From: Mycolicibacterium confluentis
GTDB taxonomy: Bacteria; Actinomycetota; Actinomycetes; Mycobacteriales; Mycobacteriaceae
Reading direction: 5' to 3'
Assembly: GCF_010729895.1 (NCBI RefSeq)
Contig: NZ_AP022612.1
Span: 3,968,001-4,032,000 of the forward strand
Length of the DNA: 64,000 bases
Each line of letters begins with the position of its first letter. The first letter of the stretch is position 1. Position numbers and translations under genes: made by a program. The notes beneath the pieces are model-generated. The model had not been told where the DNA came from and did not search any database. It saw only the letters and a program-made list of their open reading frames with translations. Below, piece by piece: positions 38,007 through 48,678 of the stretch.

Positions 38007-38303
38007 TTACTTGGCCTTCTCCAGGATCTCGACCAGGCGCCAACGCTTGGTCGCCGACAGGGGGCGGGTCTCCATGAGCGACACGCGGTCGCCGATGCCG
38101 GCTTCCCCGTTCTCGTCGTGGGCCTTGACCTTCTTGGTGGTCCGGATGATCTTGCCGTACAGCGGATGCATCTTGCGGTCTTCGAGCTCGACCACGATGG
38201 TCTTCTGCATCTTGTCGCTCACGACGTAGCCGATAGCGGTCTTACGACGGCCACGAGGCTGCTCGGTGGGCGCGGTGTACTTCGGCCCCTTGGTATCTGC
38301 CAT
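38007..38303 (-). CDS. rpsQ: 30S ribosomal protein S17
   Basis: A 98-residue S17: [40 protein letters not shown]. Its ATG shares a base with the rpmC stop (TAATG). Last gene of the S10-side block. Confidence 0.98.
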   Translation of the reverse strand: MADTKGPKYTAPTEQPRGRRKTAIGYVVSDKMQKTIVVELEDRKMHPLYGKIIRTTKKVKAHDENGEAGIGDRVSLMETRPLSATKRWRLVEILEKAK

Positions 38304-38536
38304 TACGAATCCTCACCATCGGGTCCGGCGGCCAGACCCAGTTCACGTTCGCGCAGCACCGTGTAGACGCGCGCAATTTCCTGACGCACCGTGCGCAGCC
38401 GACGGTTGTTGTCGAGCTGGCCGGTCGCCATCTGGAAGCGCAGGTTGAACAGCTCTTCCTTCGACTCACGCAGGCGGTCGGTCAGCTCTTCGTCGGTGAG
38501 CTCGCGCAGTTCGCCAGCGGAGATTCCCACTGCCAT
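38303..38536 (-). CDS. rpmC: 50S ribosomal protein L29
   Basis: A 77-residue L29: [38 protein letters not shown]. Begins at an ATG that overlaps the rplP stop (TGATG). Confidence 0.98.
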   Translation of the reverse strand: MAVGISAGELRELTDEELTDRLRESKEELFNLRFQMATGQLDNNRRLRTVRQEIARVYTVLRERELGLAAGPDGEDS

Positions 38537-38952
38537 CAGAACTGCTCCTCTCGGGTAACGATGCGTGCCTTGATCGGCAACTTGTGGATCGCGCGAGTGA
38601 GTGCCTCACGCGCTGTCTTCTCATCGGGGTAGCTCAGCTCGAACAGAACGCGTCCGGGCTTGACGTTGGCCACCCACCATTCCGGCGAACCCTTACCGGA
38701 ACCCATGCGGGTCTCGGCGGGCTTCTTGGTCAGAGGCCGGTCCGGGAAGATGTTGATCCAGACCTTGCCACCACGCTTGATGTGCCGGTTGATCGCGATA
38801 CGAGCGGACTCGATCTGCCGGTTGGTGAGGTAGGTGTGCTCCAGGGCCTGGATGCCGTAATCACCGAAGCTGACCGAGGTGCCGCCGCTGGCGATGCCCC
38901 GCTGCTTGGGGTGATGCTGCTTGCGGTGCTTGACCTTACGAGGAATCAGCAT
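38536..38952 (-). CDS. rplP: 50S ribosomal protein L16
   Basis: A 138-residue L16: [59 protein letters not shown]. 3 nt after rpsC. Confidence 0.98.
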   Translation of the reverse strand: MLIPRKVKHRKQHHPKQRGIASGGTSVSFGDYGIQALEHTYLTNRQIESARIAINRHIKRGGKVWINIFPDRPLTKKPAETRMGSGKGSPEWWVANVKPGRVLFELSYPDEKTAREALTRAIHKLPIKARIVTREEQF

Positions 38953-38955
38953 TTG

Positions 38956-40273
<1,318 letters not shown>

Positions 40274-40274
<1 letters not shown>

Positions 40275-40555
40275 CAGCGGCGCTTACTCTTCCGGTCGTC
40301 CTTGATGTGACCCTTGAAAGTCCGCGTCGGGGCGAACTCGCCCAGCTTGTGTCCCACCATCGCCTCGGTGACGAACACCGGGACATGCTTGCGACCGTCG
40401 TGGACGGCGAAGGTGTGACCGATGAAGTCGGGGATGATGGTCGACCGACGGGACCAGGTCTTGATGACCTGCTTGGTGTTCTTCTCGTTCTGGACGTCGA
40501 CCTTCTTGAGCAGATGGTCGTCGACGAACGGGCCCTTCTTGAGGCTGCGTGGCAT
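40274..40555 (-). CDS. rpsS: 30S ribosomal protein S19
   Basis: A 93-residue S19: [40 protein letters not shown]. 18 nt after rplB. Confidence 0.98.
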
Positions 40556-40573
40556 CGTTTATTCCTTCCCGGC

Positions 40574-41410
40574 CTAGCGCTTCTTGCCGGTGCGCCGGCG
40601 GCGGACGATGAGCTTGTCGCTCGGCTTGTTCGGCTTGCGGGTGCGGCCCTCAGGCTTGCCCCACGGGCTGACCGGATGGCGACCGCCGGAGGTCTTACCC
40701 TCACCACCACCGTGCGGGTGGTCGACCGGGTTCATCACGACACCACGAACGGTGGGTCGCTTGCCCTTCCAGCGCATACGGCCGGCCTTGCCCCAGTTGA
40801 TGTTCGCCTGCTCGGCGTTGCCGACCTCGCCGACAGTGGCGCGGCAGCGGACGTCGACGCGGCGGATCTCACCGGACGGCATACGCAGCGAGGCGTAGGT
40901 GCCCTCCTTGCCGAGCAGCTGGATGCTGACGCCGGCCGAGCGGGCCAGCTTGGCTCCACCACCGGGGCGCAGTTCCACAGCGTGGATCACGGTGCCCGCG
41001 GGGATGTTGCGCAGCGGCAGGTTGTTGCCCGGCTTGATGTCGGCGTTCGGCCCCTGCTCGATCACGTCGCCCTGCTTCAGGCCCTGGGGCGCGATGATGT
41101 AGCGCTTCTCGCCGTCCAGGTAGTGCAGCAGCGCGATGTTCGCGGTGCGGTTGGGGTCGTACTCGATGTGAGCGACCTTGGCGTTGACGCCGTCCTTGTC
41201 GTGGCGACGGAAGTCGATCACGCGGTAGGCGCGCTTGTGGCCACCACCCTTGTGGCGAGTGGTGATGCGGCCGTGGGCGTTACGTCCACCCTTGCCGTGC
41301 AGCGGGCGAACCAGCGACTTCTCCGGATGGTCGCGAGTGATCTCGGCGAAATCGGAGACGCTGGCACCGCGGCGACCGGGGGTCGTCGGCTTGTACTTGC
41401 GAATTCCCAT
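40574..41410 (-). CDS. rplB: 50S ribosomal protein L2
   Basis: A 278-residue L2, needed for subunit association and peptidyl-transfer centre assembly: [20 protein letters not shown] holds the conserved His near residue 230. 24 nt after rplW. Confidence 0.98.
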   Translation of the reverse strand: MGIRKYKPTTPGRRGASVSDFAEITRDHPEKSLVRPLHGKGGRNAHGRITTRHKGGGHKRAYRVIDFRRHDKDGVNAKVAHIEYDPNRTANIALLHYLDGEKRYIIAPQGLKQGDVIEQGPNADIKPGNNLPLRNIPAGTVIHAVELRPGGGAKLARSAGVSIQLLGKEGTYASLRMPSGEIRRVDVRCRATVGEVGNAEQANINWGKAGRMRWKGKRPTVRGVVMNPVDHPHGGGEGKTSGGRHPVSPWGKPEGRTRKPNKPSDKLIVRRRRTGKKR

Positions 41411-41434
41411 GTCAGTTAATCCCTTACCCGGCGG

Positions 41435-41737
41435 TTACGCCGGCGCTCCGAAGAGGTCGATCGGCTTGCTGCCCTCGGCCAGCTTGACGATGGCACGCTT
41501 GGTGGCCTTGCGCTGTCCGTACCCGGTGCGGGTGCGCTTGCGCTTGCCCTGGCGATTGGCGGTGTTCACGGAGTCGACCTTGACGCTGAAGATCTTCTCG
41601 ATGGCGATCTTGATCTGCGTCTTGTTCGAATCCGGGTGCACCACAAACGTGTACACGTTGTTCTCGATCAATCCATAGGACTTCTCGGAGATGACCGGAG
41701 CCAGGATGATGTCGCGGGGGTCAGTCACGGTTGCCAT
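41435..41737 (-). CDS. rplW: 50S ribosomal protein L23
   Basis: A 100-residue L23, near the exit tunnel: [43 protein letters not shown] overlaps the rplD stop. Confidence 0.98.
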   Translation of the reverse strand: MATVTDPRDIILAPVISEKSYGLIENNVYTFVVHPDSNKTQIKIAIEKIFSVKVDSVNTANRQGKRKRTRTGYGQRKATKRAIVKLAEGSKPIDLFGAPA

Positions 41738-42393
41738 CAGGCCGAAACCTCCTCGGTGGCAGTGTTGGCGGTGTTGGCCTCGATGTAGGCCGTCAGCGCC
41801 TCCACCGAGAACACCACGTCGTCGGCGTTGAGCACGTCGTAGGTGTTCAGCTGGTCGGGCGCGATCACGTGAACGCCCGGCAGGTTGTTCACGCTCTTGG
41901 CGCTGACCACATCGGAACGGCCGATGACGACGAGCACCTTCTTGCGGTCGGTCAGCGACTCCAGGAACGTCCGTGCACCCTTGGTCGACGGGGTCTGGCC
42001 GCTGACCAGTTCCGTGACCGCGTGGATGCGCGCGTTGCGAGCCCGGTCCGAGAGCGCCCCGCGCAGGGCGGCGGCGATCATCTTCTTGGGGGTGCGCTGG
42101 CTGTAGTCGCGCGGCTTCGGGCCGTGCACCACGCCACCACCGGTGTACTGCGGTGCGCGGGTCGAACCCTGACGCGCGCGGCCGGTGCCCTTCTGGCGGT
42201 ACGGCTTACGGCCGCCGCCGGAGACCTCACCGCGGGTCTTGGTCGAGTGCGTGCCCTGGCGGGCGGCTGCGAGCTGAGCGATGACCACCTGGTGCATCAG
42301 CGCGATGTTGGGCTCGACATCGAACAGGCTGGCGGGCAGCTCGACCGTGCCGTCCTTCTTGCCTGCCGGCGTCAAAACGTCAATTTTTGCCAT
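41737..42393 (-). CDS. rplD: 50S ribosomal protein L4
   Basis: A 218-residue L4 (bacterial L4/L1e): tunnel-loop segment [20 protein letters not shown], then [20 protein letters not shown]. In E. coli L4 also represses its operon; whether it does here is not known. 2 nt after rplC. Confidence 0.98.
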   Translation of the reverse strand: MAKIDVLTPAGKKDGTVELPASLFDVEPNIALMHQVVIAQLAAARQGTHSTKTRGEVSGGGRKPYRQKGTGRARQGSTRAPQYTGGGVVHGPKPRDYSQRTPKKMIAAALRGALSDRARNARIHAVTELVSGQTPSTKGARTFLESLTDRKKVLVVIGRSDVVSAKSVNNLPGVHVIAPDQLNTYDVLNADDVVFSVEALTAYIEANTANTATEEVSA

Positions 42394-42395
42394 GA

Positions 42396-43049
42396 CTACT
42401 TCTCACCTCGTTTGATCGCGGTGCGAACCATGACGAGTCCGCCGTTGCGGCCCGGGATAGCGCCCTTGATCAACAGCACGCCGTTCTCTGCGTCGACCTT
42501 GTGCACCTTCAGGTTCTGCGTGGTGACCTTGTCGCTGCCCATGCGGCCCGACATGCGGGTGCCCTTGAAGACACGACCCGGGGTGGCGCAGCCACCGATC
42601 GAGCCGGGCCGACGGTGCACTGCCTGCGCGCCGTGGCTTGCGCCCTGGCCACGGAAGCCGTGGCGCTTCATGGTGCCTGCGAAGCCCTTGCCCTTGCTGG
42701 TGCCGGTCACGTCGACGTACGCGCCGTCGGCGAAGATCTCGGCGGTCAGCTCCTGGCCGACCTCGTACTCAGCGGCGGCGGCTTCGTCGTCAAGACGCAG
42801 CTCGGCGAGATGCCGGCGCGGGTTGACTCCTGCAGCGTTGAACTGACCGGTGACCGGCTTGTTCACCTTGCGCGGGCTGATCTCGCCGTAGGCGAGCTGC
42901 ACTGCGCTGTATCCGTCGCGCTCCGTGGTGCGGATGCGCGTCACGACGTTGGGCCCGGCCTTGATGACCGTCACGGGAACGACCTTGTTGTTCTCATCGA
43001 ACACCTGTGTCATGCCCAGCTTGGTGCCCAGAATGCCTTTACGTGCCAT
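42396..43049 (-). CDS. rplC: 50S ribosomal protein L3
   Basis: A 217-residue L3: [60 protein letters not shown]. 13 nt after rpsJ. Confidence 0.98.
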   Translation of the reverse strand: MARKGILGTKLGMTQVFDENNKVVPVTVIKAGPNVVTRIRTTERDGYSAVQLAYGEISPRKVNKPVTGQFNAAGVNPRRHLAELRLDDEAAAAEYEVGQELTAEIFADGAYVDVTGTSKGKGFAGTMKRHGFRGQGASHGAQAVHRRPGSIGGCATPGRVFKGTRMSGRMGSDKVTTQNLKVHKVDAENGVLLIKGAIPGRNGGLVMVRTAIKRGEK

Positions 43050-43062
43050 TTTCCTAGGACTC

Positions 43063-43368
43063 CTACTGGATGTTCACGTCGACGCTGGCCGGCAGATCGA
43101 TGCGCATCAGAGCGTCAACGGTCTTGGGCGTCGGGTCGAGGATGTCGATCAACCGCTTGTGCGTCCGCATCTCGAAGTGCTCCCGCGAGTCCTTGTACTT
43201 ATGCGGAGACCGAATGACGCAGTACACGTTCTTTTCGGTCGGCAGCGGCACCGGTCCGACCACACTGGCGCCCGTCCGGGTGACCGTCTCGACGATCTTG
43301 CGCGCCGAGGCGTCAATCGCCTCGTGGTCGTAGGCCTTGAGCCTGATGCGGATCTTCTGTCCCGCCAC
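43063..43368 (-). CDS. rpsJ: 30S ribosomal protein S10
   Basis: A 101-residue S10 (also NusE, the transcription antitermination partner of NusB): [43 protein letters not shown] start with GGTAGGAG upstream. First gene of the S10-side block, which runs rpsJ-rplC-rplD-rplW-rplB-rpsS-rplV-rpsC-rplP-rpmC-rpsQ. Confidence 0.98.
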
Positions 43369-43737
43369 GCTTCTCCTACCTCACTGTCAGTGACTGGATC
43401 CCATGTCAGGACCCAGTCGGGTTCAACCGTCGCACCCTGGCGCAGACTTCGCGCTCGCGTGCCGCCGCTCTTTACCTGTCTCTGGTTCACCGGCCCCCGC
43501 GGTCGGGCGTGTCGCCTTACGCTTTCCCGCCCGCGACAATGAATTCACTGATCGCGATCGAGAATGGGGCCGGACGCGTCCGTGCGGACGCAGGCCGTAT
43601 GCCTCGCGCCGGTGGGCCACAGAGGGCACCAATCCGGCTCAAGGCAACCCGAACAGTATGCCCTAGATCCCAGCCTGTTCCAAATCCCTGCCCGAACCCG
43701 GCACCCAGCCGACCTTACTCCCCAGTAAGATACTGCC
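43369..43737. other. Gene-free S10 leader and divergent promoter region (369 bp)
   Basis: No convincing gene. On the rpsJ side it holds a 13-bp palindrome TCACTGTCAGTGA (43381-43393), a larger stem GACTGG/CCAGTC (43392-43418), and a weak promoter match TTGAAC-17-TGGGAT on the minus strand. On the other side are the operator and -10 of the DUF4442 gene. The long leader is the natural place for control of ribosomal protein transcription. Confidence 0.6.
43714..43731 (+). promoter_or_regulatory. Palindrome overlapping -10 of a leaderless promoter
   Basis: CTTACTCCCCAGTAAG (43714-43729, 6-bp arms, 4-nt centre) overlaps TAAGAT (43726-43731), a TANNNT -10. Position +1, seven nucleotides past the -10, falls on the A of the ATG at 43738, so the transcript is probably leaderless; no Shine-Dalgarno is present. 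The palindrome looks like a repressor operator. Confidence 0.6.
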
Positions 43738-44211
43738 ATGACGAGTCCCACCAGCACCTACCGGATGTGGCAGCGTCTGTCACCGCGGCCCGCGGGCAGG
43801 CTCCTGTTCTCCGCCGCGGCCATGGCTCGGGTCCCCTATTTCGCCTCGGTGCTGCCACGCATCGACCGCATGGAGCCGGGATGCGCGCAGGTGTCCGTGC
43901 CGAAGTGGTTCTTCGTCCACAACCACCTGCACACTGTGCACGCGATCGCCTCGTGCAACGCCGCCGAGATCGCGATGGGCATGCTCATGGAGGCCACGGT
44001 GCCCACGACCCATCGGTGGATCCCCAAGGGCATGACGGTCGCCTACCTCGCCAAGGCCACCACCTCACTGCGGGCGACCGCGCGACTGGATCCGCCGGAC
44101 TTCGACGCCATCACCGAGGGCGTCGAGGTGGTGGTACCGGTGAGCATCGCCGATCGCAGTGGCCAGGAGGTCGTGCGCGCCGAGATCACGACCTGGGTCA
44201 CGCCGCGCTGA
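43738..44211 (+). CDS. DUF4442 hotdog-fold protein, possible acyl-CoA thioesterase
   Basis: A 157-residue protein of the DUF4442 type: VPYFASVLPRIDRMEPGCAQ, FVHNHLHTVHAIASCNAAEIAMGM (in parts), YLAKATTSLRATARLD. The HNHLHTVHA...NAAE pattern corresponds to the central helix and active-site area of PaaI-like hotdog thioesterases. No enzyme activity is established for the family. Probably leaderless mRNA, divergent from rpsJ. Confidence 0.82.
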   Translation: MTSPTSTYRMWQRLSPRPAGRLLFSAAAMARVPYFASVLPRIDRMEPGCAQVSVPKWFFVHNHLHTVHAIASCNAAEIAMGMLMEATVPTTHRWIPKGMTVAYLAKATTSLRATARLDPPDFDAITEGVEVVVPVSIADRSGQEVVRAEITTWVTPR

Positions 44212-44219
44212 CTCGTCGT

Positions 44220-45824
44220 CTAATTCTGGGCCCAGAAGTCGCACTGATGCTCGTCGCGAAATGAGGTGAAAGCCTCGCTTCCGCCAAGCTTCAGCGACAT
44301 CCACGCCGGGTCGGTGCCAAAGGCCTGCCAATCGCCGCCGGGCTCACCCGTGCGGACGAACTCGGTCCAGAACGCGATCATCTCGTCGGACAGGCGCTGT
44401 TGCTCGGCGTTGAGCGCGGGCGCGCCACCGACGTCGAACAGGTAGCGCAGTTCGAGCGAGTGGCTCGCTCCGACCGGGAACGGCACCTCGCGAAGTGGTG
44501 GCGGCGTCGGCGCGGTCCGGTCGTTGAATTCGTAGGCGTAGACCGGGGAATGGGGTGCGATCGCCGCGCCCATCCGGTCCGCCGGACACGCGAAGACGCC
44601 GTCGGTGACCGCGGCCGAATACGCCAGTTCGACGCTCCCGCCGTACCGCTCGAGCGGGTAATGCTGCGCGACGCTGACCGCGTCCGCGCCGAAGGTCTCG
44701 GACAGTTCCTCCGGGTACTCGGCGGCGGTCGGCGCATGGCCGGACCGCAGGAACTTCAGTGCGGCGAACAGGGTGAACTCGTCGCGCGTGGTCCCGATCA
44801 GGATCGGCACGCGCGACGCCGACGTCGCGTCGAGGACGGCGGCCGGATCGGTGGGCAGTTCCGGCGTGCCCGTCACGGGCCCGCTGAGGCCGTCGTCCCC
44901 GATGGAGAAGAAGGAGGGCGAGCGCTCCAGCGCGGTGGCCGGAAGACCGCGCAGACAGGCCGCGGCTGTGGCCGGGTCGCCACAGCCCACCTCACGCGCA
45001 TAGCGCAGACTCACCTCGCGCGCCTCGGACAGGTTGGCCTGGGCCTGACACGGCCCGCTCTGCAGGATCGCGGCCCGGAACAGGCCGGCGGACTCGCGCG
45101 CGACCAGGTGGTCGCACACCGACATCGCGCCCGCGCTCTGCCCCGCGATGGTCACCTTCGCCGGATCGCCGCCGAACCGCGAGATGTTGTCGCGCACCCA
45201 ATGCAGGGCGGCCTGCTGGTCGAGCAGGCCGTAGTTGCCGTGCCCGAGCGACGGATGTGCGAGGAACCCGAGTGCGCCGAGTCGGTAGTTGATGGTCACG
45301 ACGACGATGTCGCCCTTCTCCACCAGCCATGACGCGTCGTACATGTCGCCGCTGCCGTTGGCGAAGCCGCCGCCGTGGATCCACACCATGACGGGGCGGC
45401 CCTGCGCTCCGCGGGGGCTCCACACGTTCACCGACAGACAGTCCTCGGAGTCCCGTCTGCCCGTGCCCGGGTCCAGGGCGGTGTCTTGGATGCAGCGCGG
45501 GCCGGGGTCGCTGGCATCGCGCAACTCGGTCCACGGCGCTGCCGGTTGCGGCGGCGCCCACCGCAGGTTCCCGACAGGCGGGGCGGCGTACGGGATGCCG
45601 CGGAACAGCAGGTGCCCCGGCGCCACGAGTCCCCGCACGGGCCCTGACGCGGTGTGCACGAGCCCGGAGTCCAGACCGGGATCGGCCCCCTGCCGCTCGG
45701 CCCTGGTGCTGGTGCTGGTGCCGCAGCCGGCCATCACGACGACGGCCATCAGGGCCGCGGCGAGCACGGCCACCACGTGGGCGAACGGTCGCCTGGGCAC
45801 AGCTGCCGAGCTTACCGACGTCAA
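44220..45824 (-). CDS. Secreted carboxylesterase type B lipoprotein
   Basis: A 534-residue alpha/beta hydrolase. The signal peptide ends in lipobox VVMAGC (Cys34), so it is probably anchored outside the membrane. The oxyanion hole is HGGGF, the nucleophile Ser lies in GQSAGAMS, and the catalytic His is probably in VGASHSLELRYLF. Four Cys form likely disulfides (RCIQDT, EDCLSV). Related to LipT-type mycobacterial esterases. I chose TTG at 45824, preceded by GAGGAAGG and 7-9 nt spacing; ATG at 45860 adds 12 residues but starts inside the divergent P450 promoter and lacks a good Shine-Dalgarno. Confidence 0.87.
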   Translation of the reverse strand: MTSVSSAAVPRRPFAHVVAVLAAALMAVVVMAGCGTSTSTRAERQGADPGLDSGLVHTASGPVRGLVAPGHLLFRGIPYAAPPVGNLRWAPPQPAAPWTELRDASDPGPRCIQDTALDPGTGRRDSEDCLSVNVWSPRGAQGRPVMVWIHGGGFANGSGDMYDASWLVEKGDIVVVTINYRLGALGFLAHPSLGHGNYGLLDQQAALHWVRDNISRFGGDPAKVTIAGQSAGAMSVCDHLVARESAGLFRAAILQSGPCQAQANLSEAREVSLRYAREVGCGDPATAAACLRGLPATALERSPSFFSIGDDGLSGPVTGTPELPTDPAAVLDATSASRVPILIGTTRDEFTLFAALKFLRSGHAPTAAEYPEELSETFGADAVSVAQHYPLERYGGSVELAYSAAVTDGVFACPADRMGAAIAPHSPVYAYEFNDRTAPTPPPLREVPFPVGASHSLELRYLFDVGGAPALNAEQQRLSDEMIAFWTEFVRTGEPGGDWQAFGTDPAWMSLKLGGSEAFTSFRDEHQCDFWAQN

Positions 45825-45864
45825 GCCGGGGCCACCTTCCTCACACGCTCGCGGGACCATCCCC

Positions 45865-45889
45865 TACAGTGCTCTTGACACCCGTCAAG
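45865..45889 (+). promoter_or_regulatory. P450-1 promoter -10 with downstream palindromic operator
   Basis: TACAGT (45865-45870) is a good -10; it is followed at once by CTTGACACCCGTCAAG (45874-45889), a perfect inverted repeat with 6-bp arms and a 4-nt centre. The operator thus covers the start of transcription. The same 16 bp recur before the second P450 gene. Confidence 0.65.
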
Positions 45890-45914
45890 TTTCATTCCAA
45901 GTGAGGTTCCCAAC

Positions 45915-47168
45915 ATGAGCACCCAGGTCACCCATGACGCCGCCAAGGTGCTGGCCGAGCCGAGAGCCTATGCCGACGAGCAGCGGCTGTACGCCGCTCT
46001 GGCCCAGCTGCGCAAGGAGACGCCGGTGGCCTACGTCGACGTGCCCGGCTACTACCCCTTCTGGGCGATCACCAAGCACGCCGACGTCATGGCGATCGAG
46101 CGCGACAACGAGCTCTTCATCAACGCTCCGCGGCCGATGCTGATCACCAAGGAGAAGGATGATGTCGCCAAGGCCAACCTGGCCGCCGGCGGTGGCATCC
46201 GCACCCTGATCCACATGGACGACCCGCTGCACCGCGACATCCGCAAGATCGGTGCCGACTGGTTCCGCCCGAAGGCGATGCGTGCGCTCAAGGAGCGCGT
46301 CGACGAGCTGGCCAAGGTTTACGTGGACAAGCTGGTCGAGAAGGGTCCGGAGTGCGACTTCGTTCAGGAGGTCGCGGTCAACTACCCGCTGTACGTGATC
46401 CTGTCGCTGCTGGGCCTGCCGGAGTCGGACTTCGACCGGATGCTCAAGCTGACGCAGGAGATGTTCGGCAACGACGACGAGGAGTTGGGCCGAGGCGGGA
46501 AGTCCGCGGAGGAGCTCAGCGCGGTCATCCTCGACTTCTTCAACTACTTCACCCAGCTGACCGCCGACCGTCGGGCGAACCCCACTGATGACTTGGCGTC
46601 GGCCATCGCCAACGCGAAGCTCGACGGCGAGTACCTCAATGACGTCGACTGCCTGTCGTACTACGTGATCGTCGCCAGCGCCGGCCACGACACCACCAGC
46701 GCCGCGATCTCGGGCGGCCTGATGGCTCTGGCCGAGAACCCGGATCAGCTGGCGCGCCTCAAGGCCGACATGAGCCTGATGCCGCTGGCCACCGAGGAGA
46801 TCATCCGCTGGTCCGCTCCGGTCAAGGAGTTCATGCGCACCGCCACGGCCGACACCGAGGTGCGCGGCGTGCCGATCAAGGAGGGCGAGTCGGTTCTGCT
46901 GTCCTACGTCTCGGCCAACCGCGACGAGGACATCTTCGAGAATCCGCACAGGTTCGACGTCGGCCGCGACCCGAACAAGCACCTGTCGTTCGGCTACGGC
47001 GTGCACTTCTGCCTGGGCGCCGCCCTGGCGCGGATGGAGATCAACAGCTTCTTCACCGAGCTGATCCCGCGCCTGGACTCGATCGAGCTGGCCGGGGATC
47101 CGCGGTTCATGGCGACGACGTTCGTCGGCGGACTCAAGCACCTCCCGATCCGCTACTCGGTGCGCTGA
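45915..47168 (+). CDS. Cytochrome P450 (tandem copy 1)
   Basis: A 417-residue soluble bacterial P450. I-helix oxygen-activation motif AGHDTTS, K-helix ExxR in EEIIRW, and heme-binding loop FGYGVHFCLG with Cys366 as axial ligand. All essential residues are present. First of three close paralogues in a row. No ferredoxin or reductase gene is adjacent, but a ferredoxin-reductase-type flavoprotein lies at 62530-63711. Substrate unknown. ATG at 45915, weak GAGGT Shine-Dalgarno. Confidence 0.93.
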   Translation: MSTQVTHDAAKVLAEPRAYADEQRLYAALAQLRKETPVAYVDVPGYYPFWAITKHADVMAIERDNELFINAPRPMLITKEKDDVAKANLAAGGGIRTLIHMDDPLHRDIRKIGADWFRPKAMRALKERVDELAKVYVDKLVEKGPECDFVQEVAVNYPLYVILSLLGLPESDFDRMLKLTQEMFGNDDEELGRGGKSAEELSAVILDFFNYFTQLTADRRANPTDDLASAIANAKLDGEYLNDVDCLSYYVIVASAGHDTTSAAISGGLMALAENPDQLARLKADMSLMPLATEEIIRWSAPVKEFMRTATADTEVRGVPIKEGESVLLSYVSANRDEDIFENPHRFDVGRDPNKHLSFGYGVHFCLGAALARMEINSFFTELIPRLDSIELAGDPRFMATTFVGGLKHLPIRYSVR

Positions 47169-47220
47169 GCGACGGTGTGACGCGGGTCGGCCCCGCAGCC
47201 TCTCCGTAACCCCGATCACA

Positions 47221-47253
47221 TACACTGCGCTTGACACCCGTCAAGCGCAGTGT
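47221..47253 (+). promoter_or_regulatory. P450-2 promoter with 14-bp-arm perfect palindrome
   Basis: -10 TACACT (47221-47226) runs into an inverted repeat with 14-bp arms: ACACTGCGCTTGAC (47222-47235) and GTCAAGCGCAGTGT (47240-47253), centre ACCC. Its core CTTGACACCCGTCAAG is identical to the P450-1 site. It could also fold as an RNA hairpin that ends the P450-1 transcript; the conserved core argues for a protein-binding operator. Confidence 0.7.
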
Positions 47254-47278
47254 CTGTTTGAGGAGCGTGAGGAGTCCC

Positions 47279-48541
47279 GTGGGCACACCGACCATGAACC
47301 AGGAATCGCAGGACGCCGCCAAGGCCCTCGCGGATCCGACGGCCTACGCTGATGACGACCGCCTGCACAGTGCGCTCGCCCATCTGCGGGCGAACGATCC
47401 GGTCGCCTTGGTGGATCAGTGGCCGTACCGCCCGTTCTGGGCGATCACCAAGCACGCCGACATCATGGCCATCGAGCGCGCCAACGACCTGTTTCTGTCC
47501 GAACCGCGCCCACTTCTGGTCACCGCCGACGCCGACGATCTCGCCAAGGCCCAACTCGAGGCCGGCATCGGCCTGCGCACGCTGATCCACATGGACGATC
47601 CGCACCATCGCGACATCCGCAAGATCGGCGCCGACTGGTTCCGCCCGAAAGCCATGCGCGACCTGAAGATTCGCGTTGACGAACTTGCCAAGCGCTACGT
47701 CGACCGGATGCGCGACATCGGCCCGGAATGCGACTTCGTCACCGAGATCGCGGTGAACTTCCCGCTGTACGTGATTCTGTCGCTGCTCGGCCTGCCCGAA
47801 GACGACTTCGGCCGCATGCACATGCTGACGCAGGAGATGTTCGGCGGCGATGACGACGAGTACAAGCGCGGCACCACGCCCGAGGAACAGTTGGCCGTCC
47901 TGACCGACTTCTTCAACTACTTCGCGGCGCTGACCGCGTCGCGGCGGGCGAACCCGACCGAGGATCTGGCGTCGGCGATTGCCAACGGCCTGATCGACGG
48001 CGCACCGATGTCGGACATGGACACGTTGTCCTACTACGTCATCGTCGCCAGCGCCGGCCACGACACCACCAAGGACGCGATCTCCGGCGGACTTCACGCT
48101 CTCATCACCAATCCCGCTGAATTGGCCCGCCTGCAGGGCGATCTGGACCTGATGCCGACCGCGGTCGAGGAGATGATCCGCTGGTCCACCCCGGTCAAGG
48201 AGTTCATGCGCACGGCGGCCGAGGACACAGTCGTCCGCGGTGTGCCGATCGCCAAGGGCGAGTCGGTCTACCTCGCCTACGTCTCGGGCAACCGCGACGA
48301 GGAGGTCTTCGAGGATCCCTTCCGATTCGACGTCGGTCGAGATCCCAACAAACACTTGTCCTTCGGTTACGGCGTGCACTTCTGTCTGGGGGCGGCACTG
48401 GCTCGGATGGAGATCAACAGTCTGTTCACCGAACTGCTGCCCCGGCTGGAGTCGATCGAACTGGCGGGGCGCCCGGAACTGTCGGCTACGACGTTCGTCG
48501 GCGGCCTCAAGCATCTGCCGATCCGCTATTCACTGCGGTAA
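47279..48541 (+). CDS. Cytochrome P450 (tandem copy 2)
   Basis: A 420-residue paralogue: AGHDTTKDAISGG (I helix), EEMIRW (ExxR), FGYGVHFCLG with Cys369. Start taken as GTG at 47279 with GTGAGGAG just before it; an ATG five codons later (47294) is possible, but its spacing to the Shine-Dalgarno is too long. It closely resembles copies 1 and 3 throughout; the differences fall mainly near residues 5-60 and 185-200, the B-C and F-G regions that shape the substrate pocket. Confidence 0.93.
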   Translation: MGTPTMNQESQDAAKALADPTAYADDDRLHSALAHLRANDPVALVDQWPYRPFWAITKHADIMAIERANDLFLSEPRPLLVTADADDLAKAQLEAGIGLRTLIHMDDPHHRDIRKIGADWFRPKAMRDLKIRVDELAKRYVDRMRDIGPECDFVTEIAVNFPLYVILSLLGLPEDDFGRMHMLTQEMFGGDDDEYKRGTTPEEQLAVLTDFFNYFAALTASRRANPTEDLASAIANGLIDGAPMSDMDTLSYYVIVASAGHDTTKDAISGGLHALITNPAELARLQGDLDLMPTAVEEMIRWSTPVKEFMRTAAEDTVVRGVPIAKGESVYLAYVSGNRDEEVFEDPFRFDVGRDPNKHLSFGYGVHFCLGAALARMEINSLFTELLPRLESIELAGRPELSATTFVGGLKHLPIRYSLR

Positions 48542-48630
48542 TTCCGATCCACGGACCTTCATCCGCGGGGACGAAAGTCCTCTCTTTCGCAAAAGCCTTC
48601 CCCGGCCGACAGCCATGGCCGAGACTATTA

Positions 48631-48644
48631 CTGACACCTGTCAG
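48631..48644 (+). promoter_or_regulatory. P450-3 palindromic operator
   Basis: CTGACACCTGTCAG (6-bp arms, 2-nt centre) shares the core TGACACC(C/T)GTCA with the two upstream sites. A second overlapping repeat, GTCAG-ATTT-CTGAC (48640-48653), follows. A near -10, TATTAC, lies at 48626-48631. Confidence 0.6.
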
Positions 48645-48678
48645 ATTTCTGACGGGACGGATCGCGAGGAGTTCGACC

